A DNA stretch of 64,000 bases from Rhizobium sp. RCAM05350. Lineage in GTDB: Bacteria; Pseudomonadota; Alphaproteobacteria; Rhizobiales; Rhizobiaceae. Numbering within the stretch: position 1 is the stretch's first letter; every line of letters begins with the position of its first letter. This document shows positions 1-8,933 of the stretch, in pieces. The position numbers and the translations under genes are program-made. The notes beneath the pieces were generated by a model. It searched no databases. It had not been told where the DNA came from and was given only the letters and a program-made list of their open reading frames with translations. Location: contig CP087974.1 in assembly GCA_024426085.1 (NCBI GenBank), forward strand, positions 124,001 to 188,000, read 5' to 3'.

Positions 1-671
1 AGAGCCAGCGGGATCTGGACGTTCTTCAAACGCTGCCATTGGGAGGAACCAAAAGCGTCCGCGGCTTCCAGCACTTCCTTGTCCACAAGCCGGATACCGA
101 GATTGGTCAGTCGGATCATCGGCGGCACGGCGTAGATGACGACGGCGATCAGGCCGGGAACCTTGCCGATACCGAAGATCATCACCACCGGAATGAGGTA
201 GACGAAGCTTGGCATCGTCTGCATGACGTCCAGGATCGGGTTGATGACCGATTGCGCCCGTTCCGAGCGGGCCATCAGGATGCCGATCGGTATGCCAACC
301 AGAATGGCGATCAGCGTACAGACCGTGACCATAGCCAGGGTCACCATCGTGTCGTTCCAAAGGCCGACGAGACCAATCAACAGCATGGACACGATCGTAC
401 CGATGGTGATCCGCATGTCGCGGCTGCCGTAGTAGACGATCGCCACCATCGCTGCGAGGATGACAATCCAGGGAGAACTGACGAAGAGGTTTTCGAGGAA
501 GTTCAAAAAAACCTGGAGCGGCTGGACCAGGACGTCAATGGCATTGGTGTAGGTGCGCACAAGCGCTTTGAAACCTTCATCGACGCTCTTGCGGATCATG
601 CGAATGGTCGTGTCGTCGATCGCTGGAAATTTACAAAGCAGATCCGGTAGGAAACTGCATACTGATGCCAT
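1..671 (-). CDS. Glycine betaine/choline-type ABC transporter permease, 3' end cut by window edge
   Basis: Inner-membrane permease of an OpuA/ProW-type quaternary-amine ABC transporter. Translated from the ATG at 671 on the minus strand, the frame stays open to base 1 (about 223 codons). It shows a polar N-terminus, several hydrophobic segments (such as SPWIVILAAMVAIVYYG) and near the window edge the conserved EAA loop (EAADAFGSSQWQRLKNVQIP) that contacts the ATPase. This loop and the PSFVYLIPVVMIFGIG segment are typical of ProW/OpuAB/ChoW. The gene lies downstream of, and on the same strand as, the binding protein at 1007-2004, but 335 bases and a terminator separate them, so it may be expressed less or from its own start. 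The ATPase gene would lie beyond the window. The substrate (betaine, choline or proline betaine) cannot be read from the permease. Confidence 0.9.
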   Translation of the reverse strand, partial: MASVCSFLPDLLCKFPAIDDTTIRMIRKSVDEGFKALVRTYTNAIDVLVQPLQVFLNFLENLFVSSPWIVILAAMVAIVYYGSRDMRITIGTIVSMLLIGLVGLWNDTMVTLAMVTVCTLIAILVGIPIGILMARSERAQSVINPILDVMQTMPSFVYLIPVVMIFGIGKVPGLIAVVIYAVPPMIRLTNLGIRLVDKEVLEAADAFGSSQWQRLKNVQIPLA

Positions 672-961
672 GTTCTTCCCCTTTTGAACCGGAAATTTTA
701 TAGGCCGGCCGCGTCACAAAACAGGTCGTTGCCTGTTCTCGCACGGACTTTTCACTGGTCTCTATTGTGGACCCCGGCACCTTTTGATGCGTCATGAGGC
801 GCGAACACTGCGAAATGTCATGTTCAGACATGACGTTGCGAAGGCTGGCTGTTCAGGCCGAGCGTCCGCGAATGGAACTGTCGCAAATTTGAATCATACC
901 CGCTTTGTTGTTTGCGACCTGGACGGGCCTTTGCGAATTGTGCGGGGCTTTCTTCAGCTGG
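672..961. other. Gap between permease and binding-protein terminator; no gene seen
   Basis: About 290 bases upstream of the permease and downstream of the binding-protein terminator. Short frames exist on both strands but none has family features or a convincing ribosome-binding site. A promoter for the permease could lie here, but I see no clear consensus. Confidence 0.4.
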
Positions 962-992
962 AAAAGGCAGCGGATCCTGATGATCCGCTGCC
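962..992 (-). terminator. Intrinsic terminator after the betaine-type binding protein
   Basis: Perfect 11-bp inverted repeat GGCAGCGGATC / GATCCGCTGCC with a 5-base loop. It is followed on the minus strand by TTTT (AAAA at 962-965). It starts 15 bases after the stop codon of the binding-protein gene. Confidence 0.8.
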
Positions 993-1006
993 TTCTTCAC
1001 AAAGCG

Positions 1007-2004
1007 TTAGAGGGCAGCCTTGACCTTCTCGGCGACGTCCGGAGCAACCCACTTCGTCCACATGTCCGGATAGGTTTCCAGGAAGTGCTTGGCCGCGTCT
1101 TCGTTGGTGCCCTGGTTCTCATCCATCCAGGCGAGAACCTTGTTGACCGTGCCATTGTCCCAGTTGCGGGCCTTGACATAGTCCATGGCGACGCCGGCCT
1201 TTCGGAGAACGCCTTGGTCACAACCGTGAAGACGTCGGAGGTCGGATAGGAGTTGACCTTCGGCGCAGCGCAGTCCGGCACCGCGGTGCACGCATCCCAT
1301 TCTGCCTTTTCATGATCGACGCCGAAGCTCAGGCGGGTCATCTCGTACTTGCCGAGAATGGCCGTCGGTGCCCAGTAATAGCCGAGCCAGCCGGTCTTCT
1401 TTGCAAACGCATTGGAGATGGAGCCGTCGAGACCCGCTGCCGAACCGGTGTCGATCAGCTGGAAGCCGGCCTTGTCGGCCTCAAGAGCCTTGTAGAGGTT
1501 GGCCGAGGAAACCTGGCAGTTCCAGCCCGACGGGCAGTTGTAGACGGCAGCCTTGGATGCGTCTTCCGGTGCCGGGAAGAGTTCTGGATGCTTCAGGGCG
1601 TCCTGAACTGTCTTGATCTCAGGGTTTGCGTCGGCGAGAAATTTCGGAATCCACCAGCCTTCCACGCCGCCCTCGTTGAGGATTTTTGCGGCTTCGATCA
1701 GGCGGCCTTCCTTGACGGCGGCGTCGAGCGGCGTGCGCACGGCGTTGACCCACATTTCAGGAGCCATGTCGGGCTGGCCCTTCTCGTTCATTGACGTGAA
1801 GGTCGGCATGGTATCGCCGGTCACCAGTGTTGCGGTGCAACCATAGCCATTTTCAAGGATGAACTTGTCGACATGCGCGGCGACGCCGGCCGATGCCCAG
1901 TTCATTTCGGCAATGCTGACTTCGCCGCATTCGGCGGCTTGCGCGGAGCCGGCAAGCGCGTAGACGCCGGCGGCGAGAATGGTGGAAGCGAGGAGCTTCT
2001 TCAT
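1007..2004 (-). CDS. Glycine betaine/choline-type ABC transporter substrate-binding protein (one frameshift)
   Basis: Periplasmic binding protein of the OpuAC/ProX family that feeds the permease at 1-671. It starts at ATG 2004 with a GGAGGT ribosome-binding site 7 bases upstream. A Sec signal peptide covers residues 1-23 (cleavage after GSAQA). The mature part shows the OpuAC pattern: EMNWASA near the N-terminus, a Cys-rich SGWNCQVS segment and GYYWAPTAILGKY. The frame breaks near 1200-1202: on the plus strand CCTTTCGG needs one more T. This restores SEKAGVAMDYVK and continues to a natural end in EKVKAAL at 1007. The restored length of about 333 residues is normal for the family. The exact substrate is not determinable. 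Confidence 0.88.
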
Positions 2005-2711
2005 GTTTAAGACCTCCCAGTCTTAATGCAGCCACAAATCTTGGGTCGTTCGGGATACTGCATCTCCCGGGACCCAATTGTTCAGGTTGAAGCAGGCCGG
2101 GGGCTCTTGAGGCAAGGCCGATCTTTCATCCCTGCTGCAGCGGCGTTAGAGTTTTATTGTCTGACCGCGGAACTCTGTCGCCAGCCATCTCTCTTTTGCC
2201 GTTGTGAGCAGCGTAAGTATTCCACAGGAGAAATCAACCTCCCGGAATCGCTTTAAGCCGTTCCTGCAACTTTCTTGGGCTGCCAAAAAGGCGCGCAAGC
2301 TGTTGAATCTTAATAAGCCAGGCAAGATTTTTGTGCAAATGCGCCGGTCTTTGGCGTAAAATTAGCACTGCTTCACACAAGGGGTCCAAAGCGTGTTTTA
2401 TCGCAGACAAATTGTGTTCCGTATGCGTCTTCAAATTGATTTTCATCCGGGGTGAAAAAAAGTGAAAAAAATGCGGAATTCACCTTTGGTTAAGCTCTCA
2501 CTAACCATCCGGTAACACTGTCAGGCTAATTGTTTTCGTGCGGCGAGGGAAACCTGGCCGACCGGCCGGATCAGGTTTTGCGTCCCGGCCGGAGCGATTT
2601 CGGGAGTTCGCCGGATTGGCCATGCGTACCGTTGGCAGACCGCACGACTCCGAAAGGAGTGGGTGCGGTTTTCGCGTTTACAAGGTGATTTTCGCCGGTG
2701 GTTTCAAGCAT
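2005..2711. other. Long intergenic region upstream of the betaine system; no confident gene
   Basis: About 700 bases, more AT-rich than the neighbourhood, holding the promoter of the minus-strand binding-protein gene. A 70-codon minus-strand frame (2234-2446, starting MKINLKTH) is possible but has no good ribosome-binding site, so I do not call it. A near-consensus CtrA motif lies at 2490-2505 and is listed separately. Confidence 0.4.
2490..2505 (+). promoter_or_regulatory. CtrA-like box (TTAA-N7-CTAAC)
   Basis: The sequence TTAA, seven bases, CTAAC differs at one position from the alphaproteobacterial CtrA consensus TTAA-N7-TTAAC. It sits in an AT-rich stretch more than 250 bases from any called gene, so its target is unclear. 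A single short motif like this can occur by chance. Confidence 0.25.
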
Positions 2712-2744
2712 AAAAAAACCGCGCCATCCGAAGAGGCGCGGTTT
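2712..2744 (-). terminator. Intrinsic terminator for a small minus-strand transcript
   Basis: Perfect 10-bp inverted repeat AAACCGCGCC / GGCGCGGTTT with a 9-base loop, followed on the minus strand by a run of seven T. No large gene ends here; the only candidate is the small ORF at 2768-2909. Confidence 0.8.
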
Positions 2745-2767
2745 GAAGGGCAGTCTGGGAGAGACTG

Positions 2768-2909
2768 TTAGCCGACGCTGCGCGTGCGGATGAAACCGAG
2801 CGGGCCGAAGGGCGCGGACATTTCTGTGTTGCGGACGCGATTGGCTGTCGGGAACCTTCGAGTTCCAGGCGATCTGAACGAAATTGGGCTTGCTGAAGAT
2901 GAACAACAT
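2768..2909 (-). CDS. Possible small protein of about 47 residues (hypothetical, one indel)
   Basis: On the minus strand a frame opens with ATG at 2909 (MLFIFSKPNFVQIAWNSK...). After one indel near 2817-2825 it continues as MSAPFGPLGFIRTRSVG and stops with TAA at 2768-2770, about 24 bases before the strong terminator at 2712-2744. The ribosome-binding site is weak (CAAGG, about 10 bases upstream). The tight fit between stop codon and terminator, and the non-repetitive composition, argue for a real short transcript. I do not recognise the protein. Alternatively the terminator ends a small non-coding RNA. Confidence 0.35.
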
Positions 2910-3155
2910 CTGGGTTTGACCTTGGGTGTGGAGCGTCTTTCGCTCCGTGCTTTGATGGTGCTGATATAAGCCTGTTTTAGCGCAAAACAACGAGTATTTT
3001 TGCCACGCGATGTCGCTTTTCAGATAGTGTGGCGGCAAGGCTGCACAAGCCTTGCAGCAACCTGAAATATCGCGTGAAAAGCCAGTCGCAAAGACGGCGG
3101 AAATGCGGCGGAACAAGGCTTTTCTTGTGGTGGCTGCAATGCTAGATGAGGCGCC

Positions 3156-4610
3156 ATGACAAAGACGATCATGCTTCAGGGAACCGGCTCGGATGTCGGA
3201 AAAACGGTACTCGTGGCGGGGCTCTGCCGTATCGCTGCCAATCGCGGCCTGAAGGTCGCGCCGTTCAAGCCGCAGAACATGTCAAACAACGCCGCGGTTT
3301 CGGAGGACGGCGGCGAAATCGGCCGGGCGCAATGGCTGCAATCGATGGCTGCGCGCATTCCATCGTCGGTCCATATGAACCCCGTTTTGCTCAAGCCCCA
3401 GTCGGAGACCGGCAGCCAGATTATCGTGCAGGGCAAAGTTATGGGGCAGGCGAAAGGGCGCGATTATCAGGCCTTGAAGCCGAAGCTGATGGGCGCCGTC
3501 ATGGAAAGCTTCGAAACTGTCCGGTCTGCCGTCGATCTGGTTGTCGTCGAAGGGGCGGGATCCCCCGCTGAGATCAACCTGCGGGCTGGCGATATCGCCA
3601 ATATGGGATTTGCCACCCGTGCCAATGTTCCGGTTGTGCTGGTCGGCGATATCGATCGTGGTGGCGTCATCGCCTCGCTTGTCGGTACGCACACCATTCT
3701 GTCCAGCGAAGACCGCGCCATGATCAACGGCTATATCATCAACAAGTTTCGCGGTGACGTGTCGCTGTTTGACGACGGTATTGCAGCGATCGGCGGCTTT
3801 ACCGGTTGGTCCTGCTTCGGCGTCGTGCCCTGGCTGAAGAGTGCCGGTCGTCTGCCGGCCGAAGATTCCGTTGTTCTCGAAAAGCTGGCGCGAGGGACGG
3901 GCAGGGCGTTGAAGGTCGCCGTACCGGTTTTGTCGCGCATCGCCAACTTCGACGATTTCGATCCGCTGGCCGCCGAACCGGAGGTCGATCTCGTCTTCGT
4001 GCGGCCGGGTGATCGTATCCCCGCGGATGCGGGCCTCATCGTCATTCCGGGATCGAAGGCGACGATTGCCGACCTCGCCGATTTTCGCACGCAAGGATGG
4101 GACCGGGATCTGCAAGCCCATGTGCGGCGGGGCGGCCGTGTCATCGGCATTTGCGGCGGTTATCAGATGCTCGGGGACCGGGTTACCGATCCGCATGGCA
4201 TCGAAGGCAATGTGGGGGAGATCCCAGGGCTTGGCCTTCTTGCTGTTGAAACGGAGATGGCGCCGGAAAAGACGGTACGCAATAGCAGCGCCCGCTCGGC
4301 GATCTACGATGTTGCGCTGGAAGGCTACGAAATTCACCTCGGCCGCACCACAGGCGCCGATTGTGCCCGGCCGGTCGTGATCATCGATGATCGGCCGGAT
4401 GGGGCGGTGTCGGCAGATGGCATGGTCTGCGGAACCTACCTGCACGGACTGTTTGCCAGCGACGCTTATCGCGCAGCACTTTTGAAAAGCTTCGGCATAG
4501 AAGGCGGTGGCGAAAACTACCGGCTATCGGTCGACCGGGCGCTCGATGATGTCGCGGCAGAGCTGGAATCGGTGCTGGAACCGCGATGGCTGGACGGCCT
4601 GATGTCCTGA
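3156..4610 (+). CDS. cobQ: Cobyric acid synthase CobQ
   Basis: Cytoplasmic amidotransferase of the late cobalamin pathway: it amidates the b, d, e and g side chains of adenosylcobyrinic acid a,c-diamide, using glutamine and ATP. The 484-residue frame is intact, one of the few large ones here without an indel. The N-terminal dethiobiotin-synthetase-like ATPase domain has the P-loop GTGSDVGKT (residues 9-17) and [10 protein letters not shown]. The C-terminal class I glutaminase domain has the nucleophile Cys333 in [10 protein letters not shown] and His430 in GTYLHGLF, as usual for CobQ/CbiP. The gene stands alone, 2.5 kb from the cobP group and convergent with the ClC gene. No B12 riboswitch is visible directly upstream. 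Confidence 0.96.
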   Translation: MTKTIMLQGTGSDVGKTVLVAGLCRIAANRGLKVAPFKPQNMSNNAAVSEDGGEIGRAQWLQSMAARIPSSVHMNPVLLKPQSETGSQIIVQGKVMGQAKGRDYQALKPKLMGAVMESFETVRSAVDLVVVEGAGSPAEINLRAGDIANMGFATRANVPVVLVGDIDRGGVIASLVGTHTILSSEDRAMINGYIINKFRGDVSLFDDGIAAIGGFTGWSCFGVVPWLKSAGRLPAEDSVVLEKLARGTGRALKVAVPVLSRIANFDDFDPLAAEPEVDLVFVRPGDRIPADAGLIVIPGSKATIADLADFRTQGWDRDLQAHVRRGGRVIGICGGYQMLGDRVTDPHGIEGNVGEIPGLGLLAVETEMAPEKTVRNSSARSAIYDVALEGYEIHLGRTTGADCARPVVIIDDRPDGAVSADGMVCGTYLHGLFASDAYRAALLKSFGIEGGGENYRLSVDRALDDVAAELESVLEPRWLDGLMS

Positions 4611-6425
4611 CCGGGCTGGCCTTTCGGATCTCTCCCGACGCCTCGCGGCGCCTACGGTCCAGCTCTTCGCTATAGCGGCGCAGCGTATGGCTTTCCGTCA
4701 GCAGGCCAACGACGCGCCGCTCGATGAGGTTGTTGACCACGGCCAGCGCATCGCTTTCCGTCGTGTCGAACAAGGCGGCTGCCTGCTTGGCATTCATGTT
4801 CGGCTGCAGGAAGTCATGGGCGAGGTGGATGAAGCCGGAAAGATCCTGTCGCTCCTCCGTCTCCTCGATAGGGTTGGCATAGACCTCCGGCACTTGGATG
4901 ATGCCGGCATATTTTGCGCCATCGACGACGACGACCCTTTGTGTCGATCCGAGAGGAAAGTCCCGGCGGAAATCGTCCAGCGTTGCCTGGGCGTCGATCG
5001 TACGGACATCGGTGCGCATCAGGCGGCCAACGGTGAGGTTCCTGATCCAGCCGACATCATGGGCGCTACGGATACTCTCGCCGCGCAAGTGAAAACGCCA
5101 GGTGGCGAACGAGTAGCCGAAGGTGGTTCGCACGACGAGCGACGAAGTGATCACAGCTGCGAGAACAAGGACAGTAATGGGAAAGTCGCCGGTGATCTCC
5201 AGTGCCAGGAAGGTCATGGTCAACGGCCCGCCGATGACGGCGACCGCCAGCGAGCTCATACCGACGACGGCATAGATGATCGGTGTCAGCGTTGCGTGGG
5301 CAAAGATGTATGGTGCGGAAAAGGCAAGCAGCTTGCCGAGCAGCGCACCCATGAACAGCGAGGCAAAGGACAGGCCGCCACGAAAGCCGGAGCCGATCGA
5401 CACGGCAGATGCGAGCGATTTCATGAGGAACAGGCCGATCAGCATCGGGATCGCCGGCGAACTGGCGAGATTGAGATGCAGGGCGCCGTGACCGGCCGAA
5501 AGTACCTGCGGCGATATAAGGGCCAGAAGGCCGACGACGATGCCGCCGAGTGCCGGGCGCATGGGGGCTGGGATCCGCTGCGGCGGGCAAGCCCCTCGAT
5601 TAGCGAGACGCCCTTCATCAAAAGGATACCCGTGCCGGCACAGAAGCAGCCGAGCAGCAGCGCCGGTAGGTAGTCGGCCGGAACGACCGCCCCGAACTGG
5701 CCGACATCGATGGTGAAATCGCCGGCATACAGCCTTCGGGCGACGAGATTGGCGATCAAGGCCGAAACGACAACGGGTGTCAGTGACACGATCGTATAGG
5801 TGCCGATGATCAGCTCGAACGCATAGAACGCGCCCGCCAGCGGAGCATTGAACGCGGCAGCAATGGCACCGGCAGCGCCACAGCCGACCAGGGTGCGCAG
5901 GTCAGAGCGGCGAAGCTGCAGGGAAATGCCGAGCTTGGAGGCAACGCCGGACGCGAGCTGCGTGTAACCGGCCTCAAGCCCGACTGAGGCACCACAGCCG
6001 TTGGAGATCAGGTTCTGGACCGCGACGATGATACTGTCGGTCAGCGACAGCCGTCCCCCATGCAAGGCGTTCGCCTCGATCGGGTCGACCATCGGCTTCT
6101 TGCGCCAGGAAGCCAGAAGGATCATCACCAGGCCGAGAATGATCCCGCCGGCGACCGGCGCGATCAGGACGGAGATTTCGCCCTGAAGATTGCTGGCGCT
6201 CAGGCGTTCGTCATCGGCGATCCCGAAAATCAGGCTGTGCAGGCGGCTGGATATGATGCTCATCGCGGTCACGGCAAGGCCCGACGTGATGCCGACCGCA
6301 ATGCCGGCCACCACCAGCCCCAGTTCGCTTCGCCGCGCAAAGGCCCGCATCCGCCCGATGTCGAAGAGCAGCGAGAGATAGCCGAGCCGGCGCAGGTCGA
6401 ATTTGGGTATCATCTGCAGCTTCAT
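4381..6425 (-). CDS. ClC-family chloride channel/transporter with C-terminal CBS domains (one frameshift)
   Basis: Integral membrane ClC protein, probably moving chloride (or other anions, possibly with proton exchange). The chosen start is ATG 6425 ([15 protein letters not shown]); a longer frame reaches 6548. Conserved blocks are [16 protein letters not shown] (helix F region, gating Glu kept), [24 protein letters not shown] and [17 protein letters not shown]. After the membrane part come two CBS-like segments ([12 protein letters not shown] and [16 protein letters not shown]). The frame breaks near 5571-5575: plus-strand GGATCCGC needs one more C, restoring RRSGIPAPMRP. The C-terminus is odd: the frame runs 230 bases antisense into cobQ and the last 70-80 residues look like random Arg/Pro-rich sequence. 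The natural end probably lies near 4620-4640, lost through an undetected indel. Confidence 0.85.
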
Positions 6426-6569
6426 CGCCTGGCCATCCTGTCTCTGCGCCGTCCTAAAAGGCGTGGCATGGGAGATCAAGAGGTAGCTCGCCCATGCCGG
6501 CTCGAACCATGGCGGGGGAGATAGCGCCGCAATTGACTTGATCCACATGTGCGCCTAATCATCAGCCAT

Positions 6570-6940
6570 TGGATGGTTCCCGATATGCCGTTGCATGTTG
6601 GGAGTAAATGGGAATGCGACGGGCCGGACCCAAGCCGGGCGTCCTTATCGCAGCCGACCCCGCGACTGTAGAACGGTCAGGGTTCGCCATCCGGGAAAGC
6701 CGATGCTTCCGGACTGCCCGCATTCGCGGCGGCGGCAAGGATCGGCCCAACCGGAAAAGCCACTGGAGTGGCATTACGATCAGCCGGGGCCGGACGCCTC
6801 TAAATCTACGAATCGTCCACCTCTTCGTGATGCCCGCCGATTGCGGTCACGCAATCTGGCGCAAAACTCCGGGAAGGCGAGGCGAACCCGTTCGTGCCTG
6901 AGGGTACGTGGCGCCGTGAGCCAGGAGACCTGCCACCTTC
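6570..6940 (+). ncRNA. Cobalamin (B12) riboswitch with unusually long variable loops
   Basis: Conserved B12-riboswitch blocks appear in the right order. These are GGTTCCC with GGGAGTAAATGGGAATGCGA (6574-6620), GACCCCGCGACTGTA (about 6656-6670), AAGCCACTGG (about 6758-6767), CCGGGAAGGCGAGGCG (about 6868-6883) and the B12 box GAGCCAGGAGACCTGCC (6919-6935). It lies directly upstream of cobP-cobW-cobN-cobO, where adenosylcobalamin binding should shut expression down. The total of about 365 nt compares with about 200 nt in common examples. The extra length is about 90 nt between the ACTGTA and GCCACTGG blocks and about 100 nt between GCCACTGG and GGGAAGG. Confidence 0.92.
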
Positions 6941-6998
6941 AAGGGCATAGTGCCCGATCCAGGGAGAGATACTCCCCGATGCCAGCACGGAGGTTGTC

Positions 6999-7097
6999 AT
7001 GGCTTCATCATCCCGTTCCCTGAACGGTTCATCTCGCGTTACCGCGACTGCCGGTTTGCGCGGCGTAGGGATTCCCTTCCTTGCCGGCGCGCACTGA
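6999..7097 (+). CDS. 32-codon ORF between B12 riboswitch and cobP (possible leader peptide)
   Basis: ATG at 6999 is preceded by a strong ribosome-binding site GGAGG (6989-6993, spacing 5). The frame runs 32 codons (starting MASSSRSLNGSSRVTATAG, ending FLAGAH) to TGA at 7095-7097, only 15 bases before the cobP ATG. cobP itself has no comparable Shine-Dalgarno sequence, so translation of this ORF may feed ribosomes onto cobP. The product is Ser/Gly/Ala-rich and I recognise no family. It is not CbtB, which sometimes follows B12 riboswitches. It could be a regulatory leader or a chance ORF. Confidence 0.45.
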   Translation: MASSSRSLNGSSRVTATAGLRGVGIPFLAGAH

Positions 7098-7112
7098 GGC
7101 CGGGATCCATTC

Positions 7113-7638
7113 ATGACATCGTTACAGTCAGGCAGCGTGCTGGTTCTGGGTGGCGCCCGTTCCGGCAAATCCGCCTTCGCCGAGAAACTTGTCAAGGCGT
7201 CGGGTCTTAGCATGCATTACGTCGCGACCGGGAGGGCCTGGGACGGCGAGATGCAGGCAAGGATTACCGAGCATCGCGATCGCCGCGGGGCCGGATTGGC
7301 GGACCCATGAAGAACCGCTTGAACTCGCCGCCTGTCTGCAAGCGCTCGACGCACCCGATCGCATCATTCTGATCGATTGCCTGACCCTGTGGGTCACCAA
7401 TCTGATGATGGAGCATCGGGATATCGCGGCCGAATTTGAAAAACTCGCGGCCTATGTGCCGCAGGCCAAGGCCCGGCTGGTCTTCGTCTCTAACGAAGTC
7501 GGGCTGGGCATCGTGCCGGAAAATCGGATGGCGCGCGACTTTCGCGACCATGCGGGCCGACTGCACCAGATCATTGCGGAGATATCCGCAGGCGTCTATT
7601 TTATCGCGGCTGGATTGCCGCTGAAAATGAAGGGTTGA
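7113..7638 (+). CDS. cobP: Adenosylcobinamide kinase/phosphate guanylyltransferase CobP (one frameshift)
   Basis: Bifunctional cytoplasmic enzyme (CobU in enterics) that phosphorylates adenosylcobinamide and transfers GMP to give adenosyl-GDP-cobinamide. The P-loop GGARSGKS is at residues 13-20. Further family motifs are [12 protein letters not shown] and [21 protein letters not shown]. The frame breaks at the G run 7287-7290: one G too many. Removing it joins ITEHRDRRG to [12 protein letters not shown] and restores about 174 residues, normal for the family. It is first of the cobP-cobW-cobN-cobO group behind the B12 riboswitch; cobW follows after 3 bases. Confidence 0.93.
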
Positions 7639-7641
7639 TCC

Positions 7642-8707
7642 ATGACCACTGCAAAAGCCGCCCACGGCAAGATCCCTGCAACCGTCATCACCGGTTTCCT
7701 CGGCGCCGGCAAGACGACGATGATCCGCAACATCCTGCAGAATGCCGGCGGCCGCCGCATTGCGCTGATCATCAACGAATTCGGCGATCTCGGCGTCGAT
7801 GGCGACGTGTTGAAGGGCTGCGGCGCCGAAGCCTGCAGCGAGGACGATATCATCGAACTGACCAATGGCTGCATCTGCTGCACCGTCGCCGACGATTTCA
7901 TCCCGACGATGACCAAGTTGCTCGAGCGCGAAAATCGCCTGGATCATATCGTCATCGAGACGTCTGGCCTGGCGTTGCCGCAGCCGCTGATCGCCGCCTT
8001 CAACTGGCCGGATATCCGCACCCAGGTAACGGTCGATGGCGTCATCACCGTGGTCGACAGCGCCGCCGTCGCTGCCGGCCGCTTTGCCGACGATCACGAC
8101 AAGGTCGATGCGCTGCGCGTCAACGACGACAATCTCGATCATGAGAGCCCGATCGAGGAACTGTTCGAAGACCAGCTGACCGCTGCCGACCTGATCATTC
8201 TCAACAAGACCGACCTGCCTCGATCTGACCGGCCTTGCCTTTGTCCGCAACGAGGTTGCGTCACGTACCAGCCGCAAGCCGACGATGATCGAAGCCAAGA
8301 ATGGCGAGGTTTCCGCCGCCGTCCTGCTCGGCCTTGGCGTCGGCACTGAAAGCGACATCGCCAACCGCAAGTCGCATCACGAGATGGAGCACGAGGCCGG
8401 CGAGGAGCATAGCCATGACGAGTTCGACAGCTTCGTCGTCGAACTCGGCCTGATTGCCGATCCATCCGCCTTCATCGAAAAGCTGAAGCCGATCATCGCC
8501 GAGCACGACGTGCTGCGCCTGAAGGGCTTTGCCGATATTCCCGGCAAGCCGATGCGCCTGCTGATACAGGGCGTCGGTGCCCGTATCGACCAGTATTTCG
8601 ACCGCTCCTGGGCTGCAGGCGAAGTGCGCTGTACCCGATTGGTCGTTATCGGCCTGCACGACATGGATGAAGCCGCTGTGTGCGCTGCCATCGCAGCGGC
8701 GGTTTGA
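7642..8707 (+). CDS. cobW: Cobalamin biosynthesis GTPase/metallochaperone CobW (one frameshift)
   Basis: G3E-family P-loop GTPase of the cobalamin operon, thought to deliver cobalt to the CobNST chelatase. The P-loop GFLGAGKTT is at residues 18-26, the metal-site motif NGCICC follows, and NKTDL is the guanine-specificity motif. A His-rich stretch (HHEMEHEAGEEHSHDE) lies in the second half, typical of CobW. The frame breaks near 8217-8222 (CTGCCTCGAT has an extra C relative to CTGCTCGAT). Repair gives NKTDLLDLTGLAFVRNEVASRTSRKP and about 354 residues. It sits between cobP and cobN, the conserved position in rhizobia. Confidence 0.93.
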
Positions 8708-8734
8708 GGGTATTTTGACCGGGCGAGACCATAA

Positions 8735-8905
8735 CTCTTCCCCAACCTCTCCCCACAAGTGGGAGGGGTTTGCACGGTATTTGCCGCGCCTTTCGTGCTC
8801 GGTTGCGTCCTCCAGCGTTCGCTTTCTACGCGGGGCGAATCGGCTTGGCGGGAAGGTGCGGCAGTCTTGCCCCTGCCCGCTTGTGGGGAGGGGTTGGGGA
8901 GGGGA
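8735..8905. repeat. Imperfect palindromic intergenic repeat between cobW and cobN
   Basis: The left arm (from about 8736, CTTCCCCAACCTCTCCCC ACAAGTGGGAGGGG) and the right arm (from about 8869, CCCCTGCCCGCTTGTGGGGA GGGGTTGGGGAGGGG) are imperfect inverted copies. The interior of about 100 bases carries no gene. The layout resembles the dispersed palindromic elements of rhizobial intergenic regions (RIME/RPE type). Membership of a named family is not proven here. It lies inside the presumed cob transcript. Confidence 0.6.
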
Positions 8906-8933
8906 CTTTTGCGTCATCCAAGGGAGGAAATGC

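Noticed and set aside
2234..2446. A 70-codon minus-strand ORF starting MKINLKTH.
   Set aside because: It has no convincing ribosome-binding site, no recognisable family and no terminator or operon context. I could not support it beyond being an open frame.
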